Part shown: positions 47,765-58,198 of the stretch, piece after piece | Numbering within the stretch: position 1 is the stretch's first letter | Layout of the letters: the number at the start of each line of letters is the position of its first letter | Notes under the pieces: generated by a model | What the model saw: only the letters and a program-made list of their open reading frames with translations | Told to the model about the DNA's origin: nothing | Database searches by the model: none | Made by a program: the position numbers and the translations under genes | DNA from: Burkholderiaceae bacterium | Lineage (GTDB): Bacteria > Pseudomonadota > Gammaproteobacteria > Burkholderiales > Burkholderiaceae_C | Assembly (NCBI GenBank): GCA_023150375.1 | Contig: JAKLLA010000014.1 | Span: forward strand, 1 to 64,000 | Reading direction: 5' to 3' | Length of the DNA stretch: 64,000 bases

Positions 47765-48085
47765 ATGAGCGAACCCCAATCCCCCGCCGCCGCAGCCACC
47801 CCGCGCAACGAATGGCCCCTGTGGGAGGTCTTCGTGCGCAGCAAGGCCGGCCTGGACCACAAGCACTGCGGCAGCCTGCACGCCCCCGATTCGGCGATGG
47901 CGATCCAGCTGGCTCGCGACGTCTACACCCGCCGCCAGGAAGGCACCAGCGTCTGGGTGGTGCGCTCCGAGCACATCGTCGCCAGCGACCCGGGCGACAA
48001 GGACATGTACTTCGACCCGATGGAAGACAAGGTCTACCGGCACCCGAGCTTCTACAAGCTGCCCGACTCAGTCGATCACATGTAA
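47765..48085 (+). CDS. paaB: PaaB, phenylacetyl-CoA epoxidase subunit
   Basis: 106 aa structural subunit bridging PaaAC dimers. WPLWEVFVRSKAGLDHKHCGSLHAPD and YRHPSFYKLPDSVDHM are typical. About ten residues longer at the N-terminus than E. coli PaaB (95). Confidence 0.96.
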   Translation: MSEPQSPAAAATPRNEWPLWEVFVRSKAGLDHKHCGSLHAPDSAMAIQLARDVYTRRQEGTSVWVVRSEHIVASDPGDKDMYFDPMEDKVYRHPSFYKLPDSVDHM

Positions 48086-48096
48086 ATCGAAGCAGC

Positions 48097-48914
<818 letters not shown>

Positions 48915-48918
<4 letters not shown>

Positions 48919-49466
48919 GCGCCTGCGCTGTCGCATCCGCTGTGGCCGCGGACGACCGCGCCGCGCAGGCCTGGGCCGCGCTGGCCACGGTGATGGACCC
49001 GGAGGTGCCGGTGGTCTCGCTGGTCGAGCTGGGCATTGCCCGCGAGGCGCGGCTGGCCGAGGACGGCGCCGTGGAGGTGGTGCTCACGCCCACCTACTCC
49101 GGCTGCCCGGCCACCGAGCTGATCGAGCAGCAGGCGCGCGCCGCGGTCGAGGCCGCCGTGCCGGGCCCGGTGCGGGTGCTGACGCAACGCGCTCCGGCCT
49201 GGACCACCGACTGGATCAGCGCCGAGGGGCGGCGCAAGCTGCGCGAGTACGGCATCGCCCCTCCTGGACCGGCTGCGCTGCCCGCTGGGGGCGAGTCCGT
49301 GATCCGCTTCATGCCGCGCTCGTCCCAGGCCGCCCCCAGCGTGAGCTGCCCGCGCTGCGACAGCCCGGACACCGAGCGCCTCTCCGCCTTCGGCTCCACC
49401 GCCTGCAAGGCCCTGTACCGCTGCCGCGCCTGCCGCGAGCCCTTTGAACACTTCAAGCCGATCTGA
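48915..49466 (+). CDS. paaD: PaaD, Fe-S assembly factor for the epoxidase
   Basis: 183 aa. DUF59/MIP18 domain (MDPEVPVVSLVELGIAREARL, TPTYSGCPATELIEQQ) plus a C-terminal zinc-ribbon-like part (CPRCDSPDTE, CKALYRCRACREPF). Probably needed to mature the iron sites of PaaA or PaaE. The GTG at 48915 overlaps the paaC TGA. Confidence 0.95.
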
Positions 49467-49490
49467 ACATCGGCCCTGACGGAACTTCCG

Positions 49491-50573
49491 ATGACCCGCC
49501 TGAGCTTCCATCCGCTGCGTGTGGCCTCGGTGCAGCCCGACACCGACGAGGCGGTGATCGTCACCTTCGACTGCCCGAGCGAGCTGCGCGAGACCTTTGC
49601 CTACACCCAGGGCCAGTACCTGACGCTGCGCCAGACGCTGGGCGGCGAGGAGCTGCGCCGCAGCTACTCGATCTGCGCCGGCGTGGACGACGCCACCCTG
49701 CGCGTGGGCGTGCGCCGCGTGGCCGGCGGGCGCTTCTCCAACTGGGTGCAGGGTGAGCTGAAGGCTGGCGACACGATCGAGGTGATGCCGCCGCAGGGCC
49801 GCTTCTTCGTGCCCGTCGAGCCCGACAGCCGCCGCCACTACCTGGGGCTCGCGGGCGGCAGCGGCATCACGCCCATCCTCTCGATCATGAAGACGGTGCT
49901 GGCGCGCGAGCCCGGCAGCCGCTTCACGCTGATCTACGGCAACCGCCGCCAGGCCTCCACGATGTTCAAGGAGGAGCTGGAAGACCTGAAGAACCGCTAC
50001 ATGACGCGGTTGACCTTGCACCACGTCTTCTCCGACGAGTTCACCGATGTGCCGCTGCAGTCCGGCGTGATGAACCGGGAGAAGATCGGCGAATTTCTGG
50101 GCGGCTTGGTGGACCCGGCGTCCGTCGACCACGCCTTCGTCTGCGGCCCGTACCAGATGAACGACGAGGCCGAGGCTGCGCTGCGCGCCGCAGGCGTGGC
50201 GGCCGAGCGCATCCACATCGAGCGCTTCGGCGCGCCGCTGCCCAACGCCACCGATGCGCTCAAGCACCAGGCCCAGCCGGGCGATGCACCGCAGGCGACC
50301 ATCGTCGTGACGCGCGACGGCCTGCAGCGCGAGGTCCCCTACCGCAACGGCGACGCGAGCATCCTGGACGCGATCGCCGCCGCCGGCCTGGAGGCGCCGT
50401 ACTCCTGCAAGAGCGGTGTCTGCGCCACCTGCCGCTGCCGCGTGCTGGAAGGCCAGGTGCGCATGGACCGCAACTTCTCGCTGGAGGCGGCGGACCTGGC
50501 GGCCGGCTTCGTGCTCACCTGCCAGGCGCATCCGCTCACCGAGCGCGTGCTGCTGAGCTTCGACGACCGCTGA
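49491..50573 (+). CDS. paaE: PaaE, phenylacetyl-CoA epoxidase reductase
   Basis: 360 aa. FAD-binding RRSYSICAG, NADPH-binding GGSGITPILSIMKTVL and a C-terminal plant-type [2Fe-2S] ferredoxin domain (CKSGVCATCRCRV plus a distal Cys in LTCQAHP). Transfers electrons to PaaA. 24 bases after paaD. Confidence 0.97.
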   Translation: MTRLSFHPLRVASVQPDTDEAVIVTFDCPSELRETFAYTQGQYLTLRQTLGGEELRRSYSICAGVDDATLRVGVRRVAGGRFSNWVQGELKAGDTIEVMPPQGRFFVPVEPDSRRHYLGLAGGSGITPILSIMKTVLAREPGSRFTLIYGNRRQASTMFKEELEDLKNRYMTRLTLHHVFSDEFTDVPLQSGVMNREKIGEFLGGLVDPASVDHAFVCGPYQMNDEAEAALRAAGVAAERIHIERFGAPLPNATDALKHQAQPGDAPQATIVVTRDGLQREVPYRNGDASILDAIAAAGLEAPYSCKSGVCATCRCRVLEGQVRMDRNFSLEAADLAAGFVLTCQAHPLTERVLLSFDDR

Positions 50574-50590
50574 CCCCGGGTTCCAACGCC

Positions 50591-51241
50591 ATGGCACGTG
50601 GACGTTCGGCCGGCTACGACGACCAGCGCGAGGCCATCCTCGCGCAGGCGGCGGCGCTGTTCGCGCAGCGCAGCTACACCGGCACCTCGATGAACGAGGT
50701 GGCGGCGGCCTGCGGCGTCAGCAAGCCGGCGCTGTACCACTATGTGCGCGACAAGCAGGCGCTGCTGGTGCAGATCTGCCTGGCGCACATCGAGCGGCTG
50801 CAGCGTCTGGTCGACGCGGTGGAGGCCGAGGGCCTGGCGCCCGAGCCGCGTCTGCGTGCGCTGATCCTGCGCTTCGTCGAGGCCTACGCCGACTCGCAGA
50901 ACGAGCACCGCGTGCTCACCGAGGACGAGAAGTTCCTGCCCGAGGCCGACCGCGAGCGGGTGCGCGAGGGCGAGCGCCGCGTGGTGGACGCCTTCGCCCG
51001 TGCGCTGGCCGCCGTGCGCCCGGGCGAGGACTTCGCCGCCCTGCACAAGCCGCTGACGATGCTGCTGTTCGGGATGATCAACTGGATGTTCACCTGGCTG
51101 AAGCCCGAGGGCCCGCTCAGCCACGCCGACATGGCGCCGGTGGTGGCCGACCTGTTCTTCGGCGGCCTGCAGGCGGTGCGCGTGCCGTCCTGTGCGGCCG
51201 ATACCTCCGCCGCTGCCGATGCGGCCCTCGCCGCCCCCTGA
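50591..51241 (+). CDS. paaR: TetR-family regulator, PaaR-like
   Basis: 216 aa; DNA-binding domain at about 10-60 (TGTSMNEVAAACGVSKPALYHYVRDKQALL). Begins 17 bases after paaE and probably shares its transcript, which would give autoregulation. By position it matches the TetR-type PaaR of betaproteobacterial paa clusters, where phenylacetyl-CoA relieves repression. The symbol is inferred from context. The candidate operator is at 43969-43982. Confidence 0.8.
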   Translation: MARGRSAGYDDQREAILAQAAALFAQRSYTGTSMNEVAAACGVSKPALYHYVRDKQALLVQICLAHIERLQRLVDAVEAEGLAPEPRLRALILRFVEAYADSQNEHRVLTEDEKFLPEADRERVREGERRVVDAFARALAAVRPGEDFAALHKPLTMLLFGMINWMFTWLKPEGPLSHADMAPVVADLFFGGLQAVRVPSCAADTSAAADAALAAP

Positions 51242-51287
51242 GTTTTCCCCCCGACCCCTGAGACGATCCCAACGAAGGAGACAGACG

Positions 51288-52448
51288 ATGAAGACCCTTG
51301 CCACCTGGACCCGCAGCCTGCTCGCCACCGCCGCGCTGATCGCCGCCAGCGGTGCTGCGCTTGCCGACATCAACGTCGGTGTCACGGTCTCGGCCACCGG
51401 CCCGGCCGCCTCGCTGGGCATTCCGGAGAAGAACACCATCTCGCTGATGCCGACCACGATCGCCGGCCAGAAGGTGAACTACATCGTGCTCGACGATGCC
51501 TCCGACACCACCAAGGCGGTGGCCAACACGCGCCGGCTGATCACCGAGGACAAGGTGGACATCGTGCTGGGCTCGACCACGACGCCCAACTCGCTGGCCA
51601 TGATCGATGCCGTGGCCGAGGCCCAGGTGCCGATGATCTCGATGGCGGCTTCGGCGCGCATCGTCGAGCCCATGGACGCCAAGCGCCGCTGGGTGTTCAA
51701 GACGCCGCAGAACGACATCATGATGTCGCTGGCCATCGTCAGCCACATGGCCGACAACGGCGTGAAGAAGGTCGGCTTCATCGGCTTTGCCGACGCCTAC
51801 GGCGAGGGCTGGTACCAGGAATTCAGCAAGGCCGCGGCGCTCAAGGGCATCCAGATCGTCGCCAACGAGCGCTATGCCCGCAACGATACGTCCGTAACGG
51901 CGCAGGTGCTCAAGCTGGTCGGTGCGCAGCCGGATGCGGTGCTGATCGCCGGGTCCGGTACGCCCGCGGCCCTCCCGGCCAACGCGCTGGCCGAGCGCGG
52001 CTACAAGGGCCGCATGTACCAGACCCACGGTGTGGCCAACAACGACTTCCTGCGCGTGGGCGGCAAGGCCGTGGAAGGCACCTTCCTGCCCGCCGGCCCG
52101 GTGCTGGTGGCCGACCAGTTGCCTGCCAACCATCCCGTGAAGAAGAGCGCCCAGAACTACGTGCAGAAGTACGAGACCGCCTACGGCAAGGGCAGCGTCA
52201 GCACCTTCGGCGCCCACGCCTGGGATGCCGGCCTGCTGATGGCCGCCGCGGTGCCGGTGGCGCTGAAGAAGGCCCAGCCGGGCACGCCGGCCTTCCGTGC
52301 CGCGCTGCGCGACGCGCTGGAGCAGGTCAAGGAGCTGCCCGGCGCGCATGGCATCTTCAACATGTCCGCCAGCGACCACCTGGGGCTCGACCAGCGCGCC
52401 CGCGTGATGGTGAAGATCGAGAACGGCGCCTGGAAATACCAGCCCTGA
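51288..52448 (+). CDS. Periplasmic substrate-binding protein (branched-chain amino acid/aromatic type)
   Basis: 386 aa with a signal peptide (cleavage near GAALA-DINVG) and a Peripla_BP_6 (LivJ/K-like) fold. Signs: IAGQKVNYIVLDDASDTTKAVANTRRLI, DIVLGSTTTPNSLAM, KKVGFIGFADAYGEGWYQEF. GAAGGAGA precedes the ATG. No permease or ATPase gene lies nearby, so it either works with an ABC transporter encoded elsewhere or senses a ligand. Its place between paaR and paaZ suggests phenylacetate or a related aromatic acid as ligand. Confidence 0.88.
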   Translation: MKTLATWTRSLLATAALIAASGAALADINVGVTVSATGPAASLGIPEKNTISLMPTTIAGQKVNYIVLDDASDTTKAVANTRRLITEDKVDIVLGSTTTPNSLAMIDAVAEAQVPMISMAASARIVEPMDAKRRWVFKTPQNDIMMSLAIVSHMADNGVKKVGFIGFADAYGEGWYQEFSKAAALKGIQIVANERYARNDTSVTAQVLKLVGAQPDAVLIAGSGTPAALPANALAERGYKGRMYQTHGVANNDFLRVGGKAVEGTFLPAGPVLVADQLPANHPVKKSAQNYVQKYETAYGKGSVSTFGAHAWDAGLLMAAAVPVALKKAQPGTPAFRAALRDALEQVKELPGAHGIFNMSASDHLGLDQRARVMVKIENGAWKYQP

Positions 52449-52652
52449 CCCACCCCCCCGTTGCGGCTGACGCCGCATGCCACGTCCGGGCTTGCAGGCC
52501 CGGACGCTTCCCAGGCACTCGCGGGCACGCAGGTGCCCACTCCTGTCCAGCTTCGCCCCCTCCAGGTGGCGCCGCCAGTGGACCGGCCAAGCCGGATCCG
52601 CGGCGGCCGCTCGAGGAATGCGGTGTCCCGTGAGCCAAGGTTTCCAGTTGAC

Positions 52653-54698
52653 ATGACGACCCTCCTACAAAGCCACATCGCCGGCCGCTGGCTCGGTGCG
52701 ACCCCCGCGCAGACGCTGCGCAGCGCCATCGACGGCCGGCCGGTGGCGGCCACGCACGCGGAAGCCGTTGATTTCGGCGATGCGGTGCACTTTGCCCGCA
52801 CGGTCGGCCTGCCGGGGCTGCTGGCGCTGGACTTCCAGCAGCGTGCGGCGCGGCTGAAGGCGCTGGCCAAGTACCTGGTCGAGCGCAAGGAACAGCTCTA
52901 TGCCGTGTCGGCCCACACCGGCGCGACCCGGGCAGACAGCTGGATCGACATCGAGGGCGGCACCGGCACGCTGTTCGCCTATGCCAGCGCCGGCAGCAAC
53001 GAGCTGCCCAGCGGCAACCTGGTGCACGAGGGCCCGGCGCTGAACCTGGGCAAGACCGGGCGCTTCGGCGGCACGCACATCCTGGTGCCGCGCGGCGGCC
53101 TGGCGGTGCACATCAACGCCTTCAACTTCCCCGTCTGGGGGCTGCTGGAGAAGTTCGCCCCCAGCTTCCTGGCCGGCATGCCCTGCATCGGCAAGCCCGC
53201 CACCGCGACCAGCTACCTGACCGAGGCGCTGGTGCGGCTGATCGACGCCAGCGGCCTGCTGCCCGCCGGCGCGCTGCAGCTGGTGATCGGCAGCACGGGC
53301 GACCTCTTGGACCGGCTGGACGGCCGCGACGTGGTGACCTTCACCGGCTCGGCCGACACCGCCGCGAAGCTGCGCGTGCACCCGAACGTGGTGCGCCACA
53401 GCATTCTCTTCAACGCCGAGGCGGACTCGCTCAACTGCGCCATCCTGGCGCCGGAGGTGACGCCCGACGACGCCGAGTTCGACCTCTTCGTCAAGGAGGT
53501 GGCGCGCGAGATGACGGTCAAGGCCGGCCAGAAGTGCACCGCGATCCGCCGCGCCATCGTGCCGCGCCGCCACCTGGATGCGGTGGCCGAGGCGCTGCGT
53601 GCCCGGCTGGCGAAGACGGTCATCGGCGACCCGGCGGTCGAAGGCGTGAAGATGGGCGCGCTGGCCTCGCACGGCCAGGTGGCCGACGTGGCCGCGCAGA
53701 TCGCCCGCCTGCGCGAGGCCGCCGAGCTGGTGCACGACGGCAGCGCCGGCTTCGCGCCGCTGGGCGAGGGGGTGGGCGAGGGCGCCTTCCTCGCGCCGAT
53801 GCTGCTGCGTGCGCGCAACCCGCTGGGCGACGACACGGTGCACGCGGTCGAGGCCTTCGGCCCGGTCAGCACGCTGATGGGCTACGAGGACCTCGACGAG
53901 GCGCTGGCGCTGGCCGCGAAGGGGCAGGGCAGCCTGGTCGGCACGCTGGTCACCAAGGACCCGGCGGTGGCCGCCAAGGTCATCCCGGTGGCCGCCGCGC
54001 TGCACGGCCGCCTGCACATCCTGGACGCCGAGGCTGCGCCGGAGTCCACCGGCCATGGCTCGCCGCTGCCGCTGCTCAAGCACGGCGGCCCGGGCCGTGC
54101 GGGGGGAGGCGAGGAGCTGGGCGGCATCCGCGCCGTCCACCACTACCTGCAGCGCTGCGCGGTGCAGGGCTCGCCGACGATGCTGGCGGCCGTCACCGGC
54201 GAGTACGTGCGCGGCGCCAAGCGCATCGAGACCGAGATCCACCCCTTCCGCCGCCACTTCGAGGACCTGCAGATCGGCGAGAGCCTGCTGACGCACCGCC
54301 GCACGGTGAGCGAGGCGGACATCGTCGCCTTCGGCGGCATCTCGGGCGATTACTTCTACATGCACTTCGACGAGGTGGCCGCCAAGGACTCGCCGTTTGG
54401 CAAGCGCATCGCGCACGGCTACTTCGTGCTGTCGGCCGCGGCGGGCCTGTTCGTCAGCCCGGCGCCGGGGCCGGTGCTGGCCAACTACGGGCTGGACACG
54501 CTGCGCTTCGTCAAGCCGGTGGGCATCGGCGACACCCTCCAGGCGCGCCTGACCGCCAAGCGCAAGATCGACCGCCAGAAGGTCGATGCCCAGGGCCGAG
54601 GGCAGGGCGTGGTGGCCTGGGACGTCGAAGTCACCAACCAGCATGGCGAGCTGGTGGCCAGCTACGACATCCTGACGCTGGTGGCCAAGCGCGGCTGA
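52653..54698 (+). CDS. paaZ: PaaZ, bifunctional oxepin-CoA hydrolase / aldehyde dehydrogenase
   Basis: 681 aa, the same length as E. coli PaaZ. The N-terminal aldehyde dehydrogenase domain has Glu256 and Cys295 in FNAEADSL and AGQKCTAIR; the C-terminal MaoC-like hotdog hydratase (about 540-681) has [15 protein letters not shown] and [12 protein letters not shown]. Opens the oxepin ring and oxidises the resulting aldehyde. The ATG at 52653 is preferred. The 204-base gap before it has no clear promoter that I can see. Confidence 0.97.
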   Translation: MTTLLQSHIAGRWLGATPAQTLRSAIDGRPVAATHAEAVDFGDAVHFARTVGLPGLLALDFQQRAARLKALAKYLVERKEQLYAVSAHTGATRADSWIDIEGGTGTLFAYASAGSNELPSGNLVHEGPALNLGKTGRFGGTHILVPRGGLAVHINAFNFPVWGLLEKFAPSFLAGMPCIGKPATATSYLTEALVRLIDASGLLPAGALQLVIGSTGDLLDRLDGRDVVTFTGSADTAAKLRVHPNVVRHSILFNAEADSLNCAILAPEVTPDDAEFDLFVKEVAREMTVKAGQKCTAIRRAIVPRRHLDAVAEALRARLAKTVIGDPAVEGVKMGALASHGQVADVAAQIARLREAAELVHDGSAGFAPLGEGVGEGAFLAPMLLRARNPLGDDTVHAVEAFGPVSTLMGYEDLDEALALAAKGQGSLVGTLVTKDPAVAAKVIPVAAALHGRLHILDAEAAPESTGHGSPLPLLKHGGPGRAGGGEELGGIRAVHHYLQRCAVQGSPTMLAAVTGEYVRGAKRIETEIHPFRRHFEDLQIGESLLTHRRTVSEADIVAFGGISGDYFYMHFDEVAAKDSPFGKRIAHGYFVLSAAAGLFVSPAPGPVLANYGLDTLRFVKPVGIGDTLQARLTAKRKIDRQKVDAQGRGQGVVAWDVEVTNQHGELVASYDILTLVAKRG

Positions 54699-54753
54699 CC
54701 GTCGCCGCGGCGGCGGTGACGATCGCCCCCGCCATCAGGCTCGTCTCAGGACT

Positions 54754-55194
54754 TCAGCGGCGGATGTCGCGGCTCTCCACCGGCGCCGGCGGCTGGCTGG
54801 CTGCCCGGCGCTCCTCCAGGCTGCGCCTGGCCTCGCTGGCTGCGGCGCCGACCTGCCGGGCGCCCTGGCGGGCACCTTGCCAGGCCTGCTTGGCTGCGGC
54901 CGAGGCGGCCGAAGCCGCCTGCCGGGCGCCCTGGGCTGCCGTGCTGCCCAGGCGGCGGGCCTCCTGGCCGACCTGGCGGCCGGCCTCGCGTGCCTGATCG
55001 ACCACTCCCCCGACGATGCTGCTGCCCGCGCCGCTGGCCGCTGCGGCAGGTCCGCTGGCCCCCGGGGCGGCGGCCGGCTGGGCATGGCTGGTCGGGGGCA
55101 GGGCGAGTGTGGCGGCCGTGACCAGCAGCATCAGCGTCAGGCGACGCAGCGTCGGGGCCGCAGGAACAGGAGAGAGGGTTTCGTTGCGGGTCAT
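54754..55194 (-). CDS. Exported Ala-rich helical protein of unknown function
   Basis: 146 aa from the ATG at 55194. A signal peptide (RRLTLMLLVTAATLALP, cleavage near SHA-QP), a Gly/Ala/Ser linker, then an amphipathic helix with Ala every 3-4 residues and regular Gln/Arg (DQAREAGRQVGQEARRLG to SEARRSL). The pattern resembles phasin- or apolipoprotein-like helices, but no family is recognised. Convergent with paaZ. An earlier in-frame start at 55290 gives an unlikely Arg/Pro leader. Confidence 0.6.
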   Translation of the reverse strand: MTRNETLSPVPAAPTLRRLTLMLLVTAATLALPPTSHAQPAAAPGASGPAAAASGAGSSIVGGVVDQAREAGRQVGQEARRLGSTAAQGARQAASAASAAAKQAWQGARQGARQVGAAASEARRSLEERRAASQPPAPVESRDIRR

Positions 55195-55383
55195 CGGGGC
55201 TTGGGCGGGGTGGGGCCGATCGGTTCGAGGGGCGCAGTGTCGCCCCGGTGGCGCCTTCGTTGGAAACCGGTCGCGACGGCGACAAGGCACCCGCGTCGGC
55301 GTGCATCGCGGGCGCAGCTGTGGTTAGCCGCCGACAGGAGGTGCCCGGTGAATCGGCATCGACTGTGCAATATGCATCGAATG

Positions 55384-55413
55384 TTACGACTGGTTTCTTA
55401 TTGGTCGCATAAT
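55384..55413 (+). promoter_or_regulatory. Candidate promoter in an AT-rich patch before the lipoprotein gene
   Basis: TTACGA (55384-55389), 18 bases, CATAAT (55408-55413). The AT-rich patch (about 55370-55435) is sharply delimited in otherwise GC-rich DNA. The remainder of 55195-55369 shows nothing recognisable. Confidence 0.45.
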
Positions 55414-55447
55414 TTCTCACATCTTTGGATGTGATCGAGGGGCCGAT

Positions 55448-56173
55448 ATGGGAATCGCGAGTCGGATGGCAGGCCGGACGTTCGGGGCCGTGCTCTGTGC
55501 TGCGCTGCTGGGAGGATGCGGGGGAGGCGACGGCGATGGCGACCGCAAGGCTCCCGAGACGGTCGAGCCGCCGGCGGCGAGCACCTATCCGGTCGAGGCC
55601 ACGCTGCAGAGCCTGTTCACCACGGCGAACACGCGGCTGTCCTCCACCTACGTGGACCCGGCCAACCGGGAGGACTATCTCTTCGCCACCGAGATCACCC
55701 CGGCGACGCACCAGGTGCAGTTCGGCGGCAAGGGCGACATTCTGGTGAACGTCTCCTACCTGACCACCGCCGTGTCACGCAACGGCGTGAAGATCTGGGA
55801 GCAGCCCGGTCGTGCGACCCTGTTCTACGTGACCAGCCCGGACTTCCTCTGGCACGGCCAGATCGACGACGAGGGAACCTACAGCGTGCACGAGCCGGTC
55901 AACGTGCTGCCCGAGCGCGCGACCCTCGGGACCCGCGGCAACTGGTTCACCGCCATCGACTACACCGACCGCAGCCGCAGCACGGTCAAGCAGCGCACCA
56001 CGGTCGACTACTACCTGGCCGCCGCCGATACGGACGGGACAGCCTGGCTCTGCCTGGATTTTCAGATCACGGAAGAGGCCACCGGTGCCCGGCAGTCCAG
56101 CGCCACCTGCCTGAAGACGGATGCGGCCGGCGCGGTGCTGCAGGTTCGACGCGAGGGCAAGGCCGCGCTCTGA
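55448..56173 (+). CDS. Hypothetical lipoprotein, 241 aa
   Basis: A type II signal with lipobox LLGGC (lipidated Cys about residue 24) followed by a Gly/Asp spacer (GGGDGDGD) marks an envelope lipoprotein; the Gly after the Cys suggests outer-membrane sorting. The mature part is rich in beta-strand-forming residues (HQVQFGGKGDILVNVSYL, RTTVDYYLAAADTDGT) with two late Cys residues that could form a disulfide. I do not recognise the family. GAGGGG precedes the ATG. Confidence 0.75.
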   Translation: MGIASRMAGRTFGAVLCAALLGGCGGGDGDGDRKAPETVEPPAASTYPVEATLQSLFTTANTRLSSTYVDPANREDYLFATEITPATHQVQFGGKGDILVNVSYLTTAVSRNGVKIWEQPGRATLFYVTSPDFLWHGQIDDEGTYSVHEPVNVLPERATLGTRGNWFTAIDYTDRSRSTVKQRTTVDYYLAAADTDGTAWLCLDFQITEEATGARQSSATCLKTDAAGAVLQVRREGKAAL

Positions 56174-56361
56174 GGCGCCGCTGCGCGCCTGTCGGGTGCG
56201 CGCCACGCAGCTCGCGCTGCGTCCGACTTGCGCAAGCGCAGGTCCTGTGACGCATCCGAGGCGGACAATCCGCCGATTCCCGCCCAGCCCTCGCGACCGG
56301 TGCCGATGTGGCCCGCCCGGGCCAGTGGCGGGGTGGATCCGACCCTGGACTGCGAGAGCCC

Positions 56362-58185
56362 GTGCCGAGCGCCTTCAACTTCTCGATCTCCCCCTTCGAC
56401 TGTCTGAACGGCGACGAGCGCACGCTGGTGCGCAACAGCCTGGACATCGCCTACTTCCGCGAGGGCGCCGACATCCTGCGCCCGGGTGACCACCCCGAGC
56501 ACCTGTACGTGCTGATCAAGGGCTACGTGCAGCAGTGGGACGGCGACGAACTGGTGGCCACCTACGGGCCGGACGACAGCTTCGACGGCCGCGCGCTGGT
56601 CTCGGGCAAGGCCTCCAGCCGCTTCGTGGCCGCCGAGGAGGTGGTGGCCTACCAGCTGGCCAAGCAGGCGGTCAGCGAGCTGATCGCCAGCAATGCCACC
56701 TTCGGCGCGCTGCTCTTCTCGGACCTGTCGAAGAAGCTCGACGCACTGGCCGAGCGCGCCGGCGAGCACGAACTGCAGTCGCTCACGATGGCCCGCGTCG
56801 AGGAGGTCTTCATCCGCCCGGCGCACTGGGTCGATGCGGAGGCCGACATCGTCAGCGTGGTGCGGGTGTTCCGCGACAAGCGCACCACCAACGTGATGGT
56901 GCGCGACACGCAGACCGACCCGCCGCGACTGGGCGTGTTCACCATCACCGGGCTGGAGCGCGCGGTACTGCACGGCGCGCCGCTGAACGAACTGAAGGTG
57001 CGCGAGTTGGCCACCTTCAAGCTGATCTCGGTGCGCCCCAGCGATCCGCTGTTCGAGGCGCTGGCGCTGATGATCCGCCACAGGGTGCACCGTCTGGTGG
57101 TGCAGGACGGCGATCGCATCGTCGGTTTCCTGCAGCAGCTGGACCTGCTGAGCTTCCTGTCGAACCATTCCTACCTGATCATGCTGCAGATCCTGGAGGC
57201 CCAGGATCTGGCAGCGCTGCAGACCACGGCCGAGCAGATCACCCGCACGGTGACGATGCTGCACCGCGCCGGCACCAAGGTCGAGCAGATCGCCCGCCTG
57301 GTGCAGGAGCTCAACGCCAAGCTCTTCGAGCGGGCCTGGCAGCTGATCGCGCCGCCCGACCTGGTCGAGAACTCCTGCCTGTTCGTGATGGGCAGCGAGG
57401 GCCGGGGCGAGCAGATCCTCAAGACCGACCAGGACAACGCCCTGGTGCTGCGCGATGGCTGGCACTGCCCGCACGACCTGGACGCGATCTGCCGACGCTT
57501 CTCCGAAGCGTTGGCCAGCTTCGGCTATCCGGAGTGCCCGGGCCGCATCATGGTGTCGAACCCGGCCTGGCGCCATGCCGCCACGGACTTCGGCCAGCTC
57601 GTCAAGGGCTGGCTGCTGCATCCTTCGAGCGAGAACATGATGGCGCTGGCGATCTTCCTGGACGCCCATGCCGTCTGCGGCGACGCCGGCCTGCTCGAGC
57701 AGGTGCGCGGCGAGCTGTTCCGCCTGGCCACCGACAACGGCATGCTGCTGGCCCGCTTCGCCGCGGCCATCGAGGCCTTCGAGCAGGGGCATGGCTGGTG
57801 GAACCGGCTGCTGTCGCTCGGTGGGGACGACGCCGAGCGGCTCGATCTGAAGAAGGCCGGCACCTTCCCGCTGGTGCACGGCGTGCGCGCGCTGGCCCTG
57901 GAGGCCCATCTGAGCCAGACTTCCACCGTCGCGCGCATCGAGGCGCTGGTGGCCGCTGGCCGGCTGCAGCCGCAGATGGCGACCGATCTGGTCGAATGTC
58001 TGCGCTTCTTCATGGGGCTGAAGCTCTCGACCGGCCTGCAGGCCATCGTGCAGGGCCGGCAGCCCGGGGGCATCGAGCTGCACAAGCTCTCCAGCCTGGA
58101 CCGCGATCTGCTCAAGGATGCGTTGGGCGTGGTCAAGCGCTTCAAGGCCTTCCTGCGCCAGCACTACCGGCTGGATGTGCTGTGA
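56362..58185 (+). CDS. cNMP-binding-like / CBS pair / DUF294 nucleotidyltransferase-like protein
   Basis: 607 aa from the GTG at 56362 (an earlier frame start at 56308 adds a doubtful leader). Domain order: Crp-type cyclic-nucleotide fold (about 20-130), two CBS domains (about 150-265), DUF294 nucleotidyltransferase-like core with GSEGRGEQ (344-351) and TDQDN (355-359), and a helical DUF294 C-terminal domain (about 450-607). The cNMP phosphate cassette lacks the usual Glu and Arg (FDGRALVSGKASSR), so ligand binding may differ. Members are widespread beside a DEDDh exonuclease, as here; the biochemical role is not established as far as I know. Confidence 0.88.
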   Translation: MPSAFNFSISPFDCLNGDERTLVRNSLDIAYFREGADILRPGDHPEHLYVLIKGYVQQWDGDELVATYGPDDSFDGRALVSGKASSRFVAAEEVVAYQLAKQAVSELIASNATFGALLFSDLSKKLDALAERAGEHELQSLTMARVEEVFIRPAHWVDAEADIVSVVRVFRDKRTTNVMVRDTQTDPPRLGVFTITGLERAVLHGAPLNELKVRELATFKLISVRPSDPLFEALALMIRHRVHRLVVQDGDRIVGFLQQLDLLSFLSNHSYLIMLQILEAQDLAALQTTAEQITRTVTMLHRAGTKVEQIARLVQELNAKLFERAWQLIAPPDLVENSCLFVMGSEGRGEQILKTDQDNALVLRDGWHCPHDLDAICRRFSEALASFGYPECPGRIMVSNPAWRHAATDFGQLVKGWLLHPSSENMMALAIFLDAHAVCGDAGLLEQVRGELFRLATDNGMLLARFAAAIEAFEQGHGWWNRLLSLGGDDAERLDLKKAGTFPLVHGVRALALEAHLSQTSTVARIEALVAAGRLQPQMATDLVECLRFFMGLKLSTGLQAIVQGRQPGGIELHKLSSLDRDLLKDALGVVKRFKAFLRQHYRLDVL

Positions 58186-58198
58186 GGGGTGGCCAGCG

